NCBI GenBank assembly: GCA_021792045.1
Contig: JAJYVJ010000123.1
Coordinates: 1 to 5,264 of the forward strand
Reading direction: 5' to 3'
Origin: Thermoplasmata archaeon
GTDB lineage: Archaea > Thermoplasmatota > Thermoplasmata > Thermoplasmatales > Thermoplasmataceae
DNA length: 5,264 bases
The notes beneath the pieces are model-generated. The model did not search any database. It saw nothing but the letters and a program-made list of their open reading frames with translations, and was not told where the DNA came from. This document shows, piece by piece, positions 1-5,264 of this stretch (positions within the stretch are counted from its first letter, which is position 1; the number at the start of each line of letters is the position of its first letter). The position numbers and the translations under genes are program-made.

Positions 1-59
1 TGTGCATACTCCGGATCGGTTTTGTAATTCAGTAAAGATAATTTTTCTTCTACTTTCAC
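1..59 (-). CDS. fixX: FixX-type ferredoxin-like protein, N-terminal fragment
   Basis: Only the first 19 codons lie in the window, and the gene continues past the left edge. It starts at GTG (59-57), 2 nt after the fixC stop codon. The visible residues begin MKVEEKLSLLNYKTDPEYAH, which resembles the N-terminus of FixX proteins (a pattern like 'xEEKLxLNxFxxDEExH'). FixX is a small 4Fe-4S ferredoxin-like protein that supplies the iron-sulfur centre FixC lacks, so that together they resemble mitochondrial ETF:ubiquinone oxidoreductase. The cysteines that would prove this are outside the window. The assignment therefore rests on the N-terminal pattern and on the position immediately after fixC, with translational coupling likely. 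Confidence 0.8.
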   Translation of the reverse strand, partial: MKVEEKLSLLNYKTDPEYA

Positions 60-61
60 GT

Positions 62-1354
62 TTACATCCTCCTAATCATTTTATATCCTTCCATCAACAA
101 ATCAGAGCTTTTAATATTATTCTCCTTCATGGCTTTCCTGATAAGTTCCGTCAAGTGCTTCTTTGGTGTGCTATCCGTAAGGAACATATTTACAAGGACG
201 TCCTCCATAAGCGAGGGCATGATCTTATGTGCCAGCTTCCCCCAAGTAACTTCCTCTATTCCCTTGAAATTATATGCATCCTTCGCAACGAAAGATTCCA
301 TCAACTTATCTTTGTACCGGGAAAGGGATTTTTCTGAGAAGTCTGAGGATTTCTTAGCCTCTATGGCTGTTTCAGCAGCAAGTATACCCGATGCGATTGC
401 GTAGTTCATCCCCTGGATCATTAATCCGTTGCTGAAGCTCAATCCGGCCGCATCGCCAACAATCATGTAACCGCTGCCGTATTGCGTGGGAAATGAGTTA
501 TAACCTCCTTCCACAACAAGGTGCGCACTGTATTCGGAAAGTTTTCCATTTTCAATGAGCGAAGCTATTGAGGGATGTTCGGTGAATTGATCCATGATAT
601 CAAATGAATATATCTTGTCGTCAGCCCTAAGGTGACCCATGTTAATAACAACCCCTAGCGATATACTTTCACGGTTTGTATAAAGGAATCCACCAGCCTC
701 AACACCATCTTCCAGGAATCCCAGCGCATACTCGCCTGCGAATCCCTCCTTACTTGTGAGTCCGAATCTCTCATTAATCGTTGCCTCAGGAAGCTTGACT
801 ACCTCCTTTATGCCAATAGCCACATCCTGATCAGCTATTGGTCTTCTTGCTCCCGAATCAATTGCTACTCTAGGATTGGCGCCTTCAGCCAATATAACAG
901 TATCGGCTGTTATTGTATCGCCCTCCTGGACAACCCCAATAACTTTACCGTCCTTGAATGCAAGGTTTTCAACGGTCACACCAGAAACAAGCATAGCCCC
1001 CGCACTTTCCGCCCTCTTTGCAAGGAACTGATCAAATTTGACACGAAGAACGCTATATCCTGTAACGCCCTGCAAAAATTTTTTAGATTTTATATTTACA
1101 TCAATACTTGAATCTTTGGTTAAGAATCCGACACCTTTAGAGGTTATGTATCTCTCAACCGGAGCCATTTTATTCCAGTTGGGTACTATCTTTTCGAGGT
1201 CATTACCCCAAAGTACGCCGCCTGAAATATTCTTCGATCCAGGCGGGTCCGCGCGATCCACCAACAAAACGTTCATTTTCTCCGAAGCGAGCTTTATTGC
1301 TGCAGATGATCCAGCAGGTCCTGCACCAACGACAATAACATCAAATTCGCTCAT
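62..1354 (-). CDS. fixC: FixC, FAD-dependent electron transfer flavoprotein:quinone oxidoreductase subunit
   Basis: This 430-residue flavoprotein is of the ETF-QO/FixC family. It is expected to accept electrons from the ETF (FixAB) and pass them, with FixX, to membrane quinone; some FixABCX complexes bifurcate electrons from NADH to quinone and ferredoxin. Visible motifs, numbered from the ATG: the N-terminal Rossmann FAD site GAGPAG (10-15), the ribose-binding acidic residue in VDR (32-34), the family-typical ISGGVLWG (43-50), and the C-terminal FAD motif GDAAGL (300-305) followed by GLMIQG (310-315). No FeS domain is present, as expected for FixC with a separate FixX. The related geranylgeranyl reductases share the FAD fold, but the GSKNISGGVLWG region favours FixC. 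The frame opens at a TTG (1372), but I chose ATG 1354 because a TATA box centred about 25 nt upstream fits a leaderless transcript and GAGPAG then sits at the usual distance from the N-terminus. No fixA or fixB lies upstream. Confidence 0.9.
   Translation of the reverse strand: MSEFDVIVVGAGPAGSSAAIKLASEKMNVLLVDRADPPGSKNISGGVLWGNDLEKIVPNWNKMAPVERYITSKGVGFLTKDSSIDVNIKSKKFLQGVTGYSVLRVKFDQFLAKRAESAGAMLVSGVTVENLAFKDGKVIGVVQEGDTITADTVILAEGANPRVAIDSGARRPIADQDVAIGIKEVVKLPEATINERFGLTSKEGFAGEYALGFLEDGVEAGGFLYTNRESISLGVVINMGHLRADDKIYSFDIMDQFTEHPSIASLIENGKLSEYSAHLVVEGGYNSFPTQYGSGYMIVGDAAGLSFSNGLMIQGMNYAIASGILAAETAIEAKKSSDFSEKSLSRYKDKLMESFVAKDAYNFKGIEEVTWGKLAHKIMPSLMEDVLVNMFLTDSTPKKHLTELIRKAMKENNIKSSDLLMEGYKMIRRM
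68..73 (-). promoter_or_regulatory. Shine-Dalgarno site for fixX inside the fixC 3' end
   Basis: AGGAGG lies on the minus strand 8 nt before the GTG start of fixX. It is made by two consecutive AGG arginine codons near the end of fixC (the protein ends MIRRM). This strong site supports the GTG as the fixX start and suggests that fixX is translated from the fixC mRNA. Confidence 0.8.
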
Positions 1355-1374
1355 TGATGGTAATTGATCCAAAT

Positions 1375-1382
1375 CTTATAAG
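1375..1382 (-). promoter_or_regulatory. TATA box for fixC, perfectly palindromic
   Basis: CTTATAAG is centred about 25 nt upstream of the fixC ATG, the spacing expected for archaeal TATA-box to transcription start. The fixC mRNA would then begin at or very near its start codon (leaderless), and I see no Shine-Dalgarno there. The octamer is its own reverse complement, so it could also load TBP for the plus-strand glycosylase gene, placing that transcription start near 1404. The fixC direction is the better supported; the plus-strand use is inference. Confidence 0.6.
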
Positions 1383-1383
1383 C

Positions 1384-2151
1384 ATGTTGCACAATATTGG
1401 GGCGATAACCTTGACTTCGGGGCAACAGACAGCAAAACAAAGAAATCTGCACAAACAAGGAATTCGGAGAGAAAATAAACAGAGAGGAAATAAAATAAAT
1501 TATCGCATCCTTTACGTGGAACTCGAGAAAATATATGGCAACACAGGTTGGTGGCCTGCTGAAACCAGGGACGAGATAGTCATAGGTACCATACTCACGC
1601 AGAATACATCATGGAAAAATGTTGAAAAGTCTATTGATCAATTGAAAAGTATTGGGAAATGTAGCCTCGCCGCAATCTCTTCTCTCCCCATGGAAAAGCT
1701 CTCCCAGGCGGTACGAAGCTCTGGTTTCTACAACCAGAAAGCAAAGAGGCTCCATGAACTTTCAAAGAAGATTGTTTCTGAATTCGGGGGACTTGACAAG
1801 ATGGCTTGCCTTTCAGATTCTGAGCTTATAGACTTTTTCTCGTCGATGATTGGCGTTGGGCAGGAGACGCTTGATTCGATTATGCTCTACGTATTTGATA
1901 GGTCTCATTTTGTAGTAGACAAATATACGCTAAGGATCTCCATGAGGATCGGTATAGAGCGCGCTCCAACTATACAGACGGTGAAAAGTCATGTTATGGC
2001 TGATATAGGGAATGATGTCGGAGCCTTAAAGAATTTTCATGGGGCGCTAGTATATCTAGCAAAGGATTACTGTAAAAAAACACCCTTGTGCAAGGAATGT
2101 CCTGTCAGGAAGAGCTGCGACTACGGCATGGCACACGTTACGGGACTCTGA
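1384..2151 (+). CDS. Endonuclease III superfamily DNA glycosylase, MagIII-like, with 4Fe-4S cluster
   Basis: This is a helix-hairpin-helix base-excision repair glycosylase. Numbered from ATG 1384 (255 residues): WWPAE (56-60) and ILTQNTSW (70-77), typical of the 'endonuclease III-related' branch; SGFYNQKAKRL (113-123), which closely resembles Helicobacter pylori 3-methyladenine glycosylase MagIII; the hairpin GVGQETL (157-163); the catalytic aspartate D179 in VVDKY; and four cysteines C230, C236, C239, C245 (C-x5-C-x2-C-x5-C) for a 4Fe-4S cluster. The lyase lysine of E. coli Nth (GVGRKT) is Glu161 here, which predicts a monofunctional glycosylase removing damaged, possibly alkylated, bases without cutting the strand. 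Substrate is inference. The start is uncertain: homology begins only near 1495-1516 and the preceding 37 residues are Gln/Asn/Lys-rich and look untranslated. GTG 1516 (211 residues) or an ATA at 1495 preceded by GAGG are alternatives. The gene overlaps the aIF2-gamma 3' end by 14 bp, tail to tail. Confidence 0.87.
   Translation: MLHNIGAITLTSGQQTAKQRNLHKQGIRRENKQRGNKINYRILYVELEKIYGNTGWWPAETRDEIVIGTILTQNTSWKNVEKSIDQLKSIGKCSLAAISSLPMEKLSQAVRSSGFYNQKAKRLHELSKKIVSEFGGLDKMACLSDSELIDFFSSMIGVGQETLDSIMLYVFDRSHFVVDKYTLRISMRIGIERAPTIQTVKSHVMADIGNDVGALKNFHGALVYLAKDYCKKTPLCKECPVRKSCDYGMAHVTGL
2074..2080 (-). terminator. Candidate oligo-T terminator for the rps6e-aIF2-gamma transcript
   Basis: The minus strand carries seven consecutive T residues about 58-64 nt beyond the aIF2-gamma stop codon. 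Archaeal RNA polymerase commonly terminates at such oligo-T tracts without needing a hairpin. The tract lies opposite the coding sequence of the glycosylase FeS motif, so the minus-strand 3' end would be antisense to that gene. This is the first long T run after the stop, but one homopolymer is weak evidence. Confidence 0.35.
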
Positions 2152-3364
2152 CTACGTTTCCGTAGCCAATTAATCTCCATCTGTTTGCGATCCTTCTTCC
2201 GATTGCAATCCTTTCGTTTTCAAAAGGAGCTGTTGGATATTTTAGGCTGATTTCCACATTTTCATCCTTTACGTTTGTTACAACACCAACAGTGTTTGCA
2301 GTACCAACTGTAAGCATAAGGTTTTCTTTGTTCCTTATTGGTTCTATTGGGAGTTCTTCTTGAAATCCTACGACTCTCGAAAGGATATGCGCATCTATGG
2401 TTACTTCAAACGCGATATTTGGAACTTTTCCAGGATGCCCGGCAATTCTTCCGGTAAGTGAGTCTCCCTTGGTAAGATAAGGATCAAGTTTGGTACCAAC
2501 AGCAGCGAGACCGCCAGGTTTGAGTGAATCATATTCGCCCTTTCCGCATCTCAGGGACGTAATATCTGTTATGATATTTTCCCATATTTGTCTTCCACCT
2601 TTGGCCAGCTGCATTCCGGGCACGATCTCTATTTCCTCTCCAACTTTGAGCATCCCATCAACGATCGACCCTCCTATAACTCCGCCAACAAGATCCTTTG
2701 GAGCAGCACCCGGTTTATTTACATCAAAAGACCTTGCAACGTACATCTTCGCCGGAGAATCCACGTTGTAAGATGGTTGAGGTATGATCGTTGCAATAGC
2801 TTCAAGCAGTGTATCGATGTTTGTATTATGGTATGCACTTACCGGGATGATTGGGGCTGATTCTACGATCGTTCCACGCACAAAATTTTTGATCTCGTTA
2901 TAGCTTTCGAGAGCTCTCTCCCTCGTAACCAGATCGATCTTGTTCTGAACTATAATGATATGCCCTATACCCATGATCTCAAGGGCAGTCAAATGTTCCC
3001 TAGTCTGAGGCTGCGGGCATTTCTCGTTGGCAGCAATCACCAGAAGCGCACCATTCATTATAGCGGCACCGGACAGCATAGTTGCCATCAGGGTCTCATG
3101 TCCTGGTGCATCAACAAAAGAGACGACTTTAACGAGCTCACATTCATCTCCAGATTTTTCTCTTGAGTAAAATTCCCCATTCTCATTTCTGCATTTGTAT
3201 ATGGGCGTATCGGCATATCCCAGTTTTATGGATATGCCTCTCTTGATTTCTTCTGAATGAATATCCGTTTTTATTCCAGTGAGTGCCTTCGTAAGCGTGC
3301 TCTTGCCATGGTCAACATGGCCAACCATACCGATATTCAATAGTGGCTGCGGAAGAGAGGTCAT
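2138..3364 (-). CDS. eif2g: Translation initiation factor aIF2 subunit gamma (GTPase)
   Basis: This 408-residue core subunit of archaeal aIF2 binds GTP and initiator Met-tRNA and brings the tRNA to the small ribosomal subunit. GTPase motifs are all present: P-loop GHVDHGKS (15-22), switch I RGISIKLGY (42-50), DAPGHE (85-90), NKID (141-144) and VSA near 175-177. Two beta-barrel domains follow (roughly 205-310 and 315-408), ending in RRIANRWRLIGYG. The length is normal for the family. The zinc-knuckle insert between switch I and DAPGHE (about 55-78) has only two cysteines, C58 and C75, instead of four. The frame is open back to 3427, but that extension overlaps rps6e. ATG 3364 is preferred because it is preceded by AGGAG (3373-3369) and gives the standard N-terminus MTSLPQPLLNIGMVGHVDHG. 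It starts 1 nt after the rps6e stop, so the two are co-transcribed and probably translationally coupled. The 3' end overlaps the convergent glycosylase gene by 14 bp. Confidence 0.96.
   Translation of the reverse strand: MTSLPQPLLNIGMVGHVDHGKSTLTKALTGIKTDIHSEEIKRGISIKLGYADTPIYKCRNENGEFYSREKSGDECELVKVVSFVDAPGHETLMATMLSGAAIMNGALLVIAANEKCPQPQTREHLTALEIMGIGHIIIVQNKIDLVTRERALESYNEIKNFVRGTIVESAPIIPVSAYHNTNIDTLLEAIATIIPQPSYNVDSPAKMYVARSFDVNKPGAAPKDLVGGVIGGSIVDGMLKVGEEIEIVPGMQLAKGGRQIWENIITDITSLRCGKGEYDSLKPGGLAAVGTKLDPYLTKGDSLTGRIAGHPGKVPNIAFEVTIDAHILSRVVGFQEELPIEPIRNKENLMLTVGTANTVGVVTNVKDENVEISLKYPTAPFENERIAIGRRIANRWRLIGYGNVVRVP
2148..2169 (-). other. Potential RNA hairpin with GAAA tetraloop at the aIF2-gamma 3' end
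   Basis: Read as minus-strand RNA, this segment folds into a 9-bp stem (seven Watson-Crick pairs, two G-U) closed by a GAAA loop of the GNRA type. The core CTACG/CGTAG (2152-2156 and 2161-2165) is perfect. Both wobble pairs become A-C mismatches in the plus-strand RNA, so the fold favours the aIF2-gamma message. It covers codons for the conserved C-terminal IGYGNVVR segment, so it may be a by-product of coding. Confidence 0.35.
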
Positions 3365-3365
3365 T

Positions 3366-3782
3366 TCACTCCTTCTTTTCCTCTTCTTTATTCTCCGACT
3401 TTTCAGTAGATTCAGCCGGTGGTTCAAGAGGTGCTGGACCGTATTGCAGTACTTTCAAATTTAGCTGTGATATATCTGGTCCAATAATGGCACCGCGAAG
3501 TGTAATTCGTTTCCTGTAACCATTTTTTCCCTTCTTCCCCTTTGTATAGGAGACGAGTATTCTCTTTCTTCCTGATGTTTGCAGATCGGATCTTATCGGA
3601 AAACCATCATTCGTTGTCCCTCCAGTAATCTTAAGTTTGTATCCCGGAAGGTCAAAGAATATGCCGTCTATTTCGTCTCCGGCCTTTCTTCCGGAAAGAG
3701 AGTTCAAGTTCTCCTGAGATACCTCTTTCTTGTATGTTTTCCCGTTTTTTGGATCAGCGATTATCGCAATTGATGTTCCCAT
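3366..3782 (-). CDS. rps6e: 30S ribosomal protein S6e
   Basis: This 138-residue archaeal/eukaryotic small-subunit protein S6e binds rRNA in the 30S subunit. The family signature is clear: GRKAGDEIDG (31-40), LPGYKLKITGG (45-55), DGFPIR (59-64), a basic GRKRILVSYTKGKKGKNGYRK-like stretch at 71-91 and RITLRG (92-97), ending in ISQLNLKV (104-111). The core stops near residue 115 and is followed by a 20-25 residue Pro/Glu/Lys/Ser tail (LEPPAESTEKSENKEEEKKE). This highly charged tail is probably disordered and may touch rRNA or neighbouring proteins. ATG 3782 is supported by AGGTGA (3794-3789) 6 nt upstream. It is the first gene of a two-gene operon with aIF2-gamma; this pairing is known in other archaea and fits the identification. 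Transcription probably starts from the TATA box at 3832-3839. Confidence 0.96.
   Translation of the reverse strand: MGTSIAIIADPKNGKTYKKEVSQENLNSLSGRKAGDEIDGIFFDLPGYKLKITGGTTNDGFPIRSDLQTSGRKRILVSYTKGKKGKNGYRKRITLRGAIIGPDISQLNLKVLQYGPAPLEPPAESTEKSENKEEEKKE
3369..3373 (-). promoter_or_regulatory. Shine-Dalgarno site for aIF2-gamma, overlapping the rps6e 3' end
   Basis: AGGAG on the minus strand lies 4 nt before ATG 3364 and within the last codons of rps6e. It decides the aIF2-gamma start against the longer open frame and indicates coupling to rps6e translation. Confidence 0.75.
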
Positions 3783-3788
3783 TTATTT

Positions 3789-3794
3789 TCACCT
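3789..3794 (-). promoter_or_regulatory. Shine-Dalgarno site for rps6e
   Basis: AGGTGA on the minus strand lies 6 nt before the rps6e ATG. It matches the archaeal 16S rRNA anti-SD complement (GGTGA) and fixes the start at 3782. Confidence 0.75.
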
Positions 3795-3831
3795 GTTGTC
3801 GATATTAGACTCCTCCCCATATAGAGAGGTC

Positions 3832-3839
3832 ATTTATAA
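3832..3839 (-). promoter_or_regulatory. TATA box for the rps6e-aIF2-gamma operon
   Basis: TTATAAAT on the minus strand would place transcription start near 3809-3811, giving a leader of about 27 nt that carries the Shine-Dalgarno site. A second TATA-like element, CTATATGG, at about 3817-3824 is closer to the gene and would give a leader of only about 12-14 nt, so the first is preferred. A tandem 9-bp repeat lies directly upstream. Confidence 0.5.
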
Positions 3840-3844
3840 TTATG

Positions 3845-3862
3845 TTCACAAATTTCACAAAT
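3845..3862. repeat. Perfect tandem 9-bp direct repeat upstream of the rps6e TATA box
   Basis: TTCACAAAT occurs twice head to tail (3845-3853 and 3854-3862) with no mismatch. On the minus strand it reads ATTTGTGAA twice and ends 5 nt before the rps6e TATA box, where an archaeal activator site or B-recognition element would lie. The core GTGAAAT also occurs at 3952-3958 on the plus strand, between the kae1 TATA box and its start. A regulatory role is inference; the repeat itself is directly visible. Confidence 0.6.
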
Positions 3863-3931
3863 GACTCATAAATATTGGAGTAGCAAAAGGACTAATAATT
3901 TCTTTGATAAATCAAGGGCTCACTTGCCATA

Positions 3932-3939
3932 TTTATATA
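3932..3939 (+). promoter_or_regulatory. TATA box for kae1-bud32
   Basis: TTTATATA is a near-consensus archaeal TATA box and the best one in the window. Transcription would start around 3960-3963, leaving a leader of about 37 nt before ATG 3999, with AAGGT (3990-3994) as a modest ribosome-binding site 4 nt before the ATG. The rest of the 216-bp region between rps6e and kae1 holds only the divergent rps6e promoter and the tandem repeat; no RNA gene is visible. Confidence 0.7.
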
Positions 3940-3998
3940 GGTTTTACAGACGTGAAATCTAGATCAATGGTAAAATAATAGGGGCGAATAAGGTACAG

Positions 3999-5264
3999 AT
4001 GATATCCCTAGGAATAGAAGGCACTGCTCACACAATCGGATGTGGGATCGTCGACGAATACAGAATTCTCGGAAATTCGTCAGATACTTATAAAAATTCC
4101 AAAGGAGGTATACATCCTAGAGAAGCTGCTGTTCATCATGCAGATCATGTTAGTGAGGTGATAAACTCTGCTCTGGACAGGGCTGGTATCAAGCTGAGCG
4201 ACATCGATCTGGTTTCATATTCGAGAGGGCCGGGGTTAGGTCCATGCTTGCGGGTGGCAGCGACTGCAGCTAGGGCAATTTCCATTAAGACAGGTAAACC
4301 AATTATTGGAGTGAATCACCCACTCGGACATGTGGAGATCGGACGCAAACTTACTGGTGCCATGGATCCGATAATGCTTTACGCTTCCGGTGGAAATACT
4401 CAGATCATTGCACATATCAATGGTAGATACAGGGTAATGGGTGAGACCATGGACATGGGCATAGGTAATCTGCTCGACAAGGTTGGCCGTGATCTTGGAT
4501 ACGAATTTCCAGGAGGACCTGTAATAGAGAAACTTTCATTGAACGGGAACAAACTGCTAAATCTCCCTTACTCCATCAAGGGAATGGATTTTTCATTCTC
4601 GGGCATATACACAGCAAGTAAACAGCTCCTGAAGAATGGTGAAAGAAAAGAGGATGTAGCCTATTCGATTCAAGAAACCGCTTTTTCCATGATTATGGAA
4701 GTCCTTGAAAGAGGTATACATCAGGTCTCTAAGAAAGAGATACTCGTTGCAGGTGGTGTTGCACGAAATAGGCGACTCAGGGAAATGATCTCAACACTGG
4801 GAAAAGAACTCAATATAAAGACATTCCTTACCGATGATGAATATTGCATGGACAACGGAGCGATGATAGCTCAGGCAGGGATGTTGATGTTTCAGTCTGG
4901 TCGGTCAGATACAGTTGAGACTGCCACAGTGGATCAAAGGTTCAGGATAGATGCGGTAGATGTTCCATGGATTATCGACTCGCCGATTGACAGTAAAGTT
5001 GACGAAGGTGCAGAAAGTATAATTCAAGAATGCAACTTTCTAGGCCGGAATGCTTTGAGGAAAACTAGGATAAGGAAGAATTACAGGGATCCTATGCTTG
5101 ACACATTCATTAGGAAAGAGAGAATAAAGAGGGAAGCTACCATGATATACAAAATGAACGAACTTGGAATACCTGTCCCGATTGTATACGATATAGATTT
5201 TTTAAAACTATACACCCTCTATGAAAAGATTGAGGGGGAAAAATTGTCAAACTATCTCGAGAAG
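3999..5264 (+). CDS. kae1-bud32: Kae1-Bud32 fusion: KEOPS tRNA t6A37 synthase with atypical protein kinase (3' end missing)
   Basis: An open frame of 422 codons reaches the right edge without a stop. Residues 1 to about 320 are Kae1, the ASKHA-fold enzyme that transfers threonylcarbamoyl from its adenylate to A37 of tRNAs reading ANN codons. Visible features: GGIHPREAA (36-44), [12 protein letters not shown] (75-86), metal ligands H107 and H111 in NHPLGHVE, probable ligand Y128, SGGNT (130-134), GGVARN (252-257), and metal ligand D285 in MDNGAMIA. After a short linker (about 318-335) the Bud32 kinase/ATPase begins: GAES (337-340), probable ATP-binding lysine K355 in [29 protein letters not shown] (364-380) with E379, and the hinge-like [10 protein letters not shown] (407-416). 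The catalytic Asp motif lies beyond the window. ATG 3999 is chosen because it follows AAGGT, an in-frame stop lies at 3960, and [12 protein letters not shown] is the standard Kae1 N-terminus. Kae1-Bud32 fusions are known from several euryarchaea, including Methanocaldococcus and Thermoplasma. The old annotation 'O-sialoglycoprotein endopeptidase' is a misnomer. Confidence 0.96.
   Translation, partial: MISLGIEGTAHTIGCGIVDEYRILGNSSDTYKNSKGGIHPREAAVHHADHVSEVINSALDRAGIKLSDIDLVSYSRGPGLGPCLRVAATAARAISIKTGKPIIGVNHPLGHVEIGRKLTGAMDPIMLYASGGNTQIIAHINGRYRVMGETMDMGIGNLLDKVGRDLGYEFPGGPVIEKLSLNGNKLLNLPYSIKGMDFSFSGIYTASKQLLKNGERKEDVAYSIQETAFSMIMEVLERGIHQVSKKEILVAGGVARNRRLREMISTLGKELNIKTFLTDDEYCMDNGAMIAQAGMLMFQSGRSDTVETATVDQRFRIDAVDVPWIIDSPIDSKVDEGAESIIQECNFLGRNALRKTRIRKNYRDPMLDTFIRKERIKREATMIYKMNELGIPVPIVYDIDFLKLYTLYEKIEGEKLSNYLEK

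Noticed and set aside
2..404. Plus-strand open frames opposite the fixC C-terminal half (2-337 and 129-404)
   Set aside because: They are antisense to fixC, which has full family motifs. Their translations show no recognisable domain and no promoter or ribosome site fits them.
62..1354. Geranylgeranyl (archaeal lipid) reductase as the identity of the FAD protein
   Set aside because: The FAD fold is shared, but the GSKNISGGVLWG block and the following FixX-like gene point to FixC.
1038..1367. Plus-strand open frame of 109 codons opposite the fixC N-terminal half
   Set aside because: It is a shadow of the fixC frame, with no domain and no ribosome-binding site.
2201..2227. GATTGCAATC palindrome and CCTTT/AAAGG inverted repeat, considered as a terminator for the glycosylase gene
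   Set aside because: They are short, inside aIF2-gamma coding sequence, and followed by no T tract beyond four residues. They are better explained by codon content.
2490..3166. Several plus-strand open frames opposite aIF2-gamma
   Set aside because: All lie antisense to a well-conserved GTPase, with low-complexity translations and no upstream signals.
3365..3427. A 21-residue N-terminal extension of aIF2-gamma (MNHRLNLL...)
   Set aside because: It overlaps rps6e in another frame, and the ATG at 3364 has its own Shine-Dalgarno and gives the family-standard N-terminus.
3811..3830. CCTC...GAGG inverted repeat around a TATA-like element upstream of rps6e
   Set aside because: The arms are only four bases with poor extension, too weak to call a hairpin or operator.

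Overview
The window is a stretch of archaeal chromosome, most likely from Thermoplasmatales or a close relative in Thermoplasmata. The evidence is a set of archaeal-type information genes (initiation factor aIF2-gamma, ribosomal protein S6e, a Kae1-Bud32 fusion), TATA boxes about 25 nt upstream of starts, at least one apparently leaderless start, and frequent AGG, AGA and ATA codons. The lineage is inferred from gene content and style, not from an alignment.

Layout. At the left edge, on the minus strand, are the first codons of a FixX-type ferredoxin (1-59), directly preceded by fixC (62-1354), an FAD-dependent ETF:quinone oxidoreductase-like subunit. A short divergent promoter region with a palindromic TATA box (1375-1382) separates fixC from a plus-strand DNA glycosylase of the endonuclease III superfamily, MagIII-like branch (formal start 1384, end 2151). 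That gene runs tail to tail into the minus-strand pair rps6e (3366-3782) and aIF2-gamma (2138-3364), overlapping the 3' end of aIF2-gamma by 14 bp. A 216-bp intergenic region (3783-3998) holds two divergent promoters, one for rps6e/aIF2-gamma and one for the plus-strand kae1-bud32 gene (3999 to the right edge). The kae1-bud32 gene is cut off inside its kinase domain.

Functions. FixC and FixX form the membrane-quinone side of an electron-transfer flavoprotein system. S6e and aIF2-gamma are co-transcribed translation genes. Kae1-Bud32 is the core of the KEOPS complex that makes the t6A modification on tRNAs reading ANN codons. The glycosylase is a stand-alone base-excision repair enzyme. Translation and tRNA modification are therefore grouped on the right, and redox and repair genes on the left.

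This is mainly a core-genome region. I see no CRISPR array, insertion sequence, defence island, tRNA or rRNA, and no convincing undescribed system. The points most worth a second look are the glycosylase (Glu in place of the lyase lysine, FeS cluster present, unclear start), a perfect tandem 9-bp repeat abutting the rps6e promoter, and the palindromic TATA box between fixC and the glycosylase gene.
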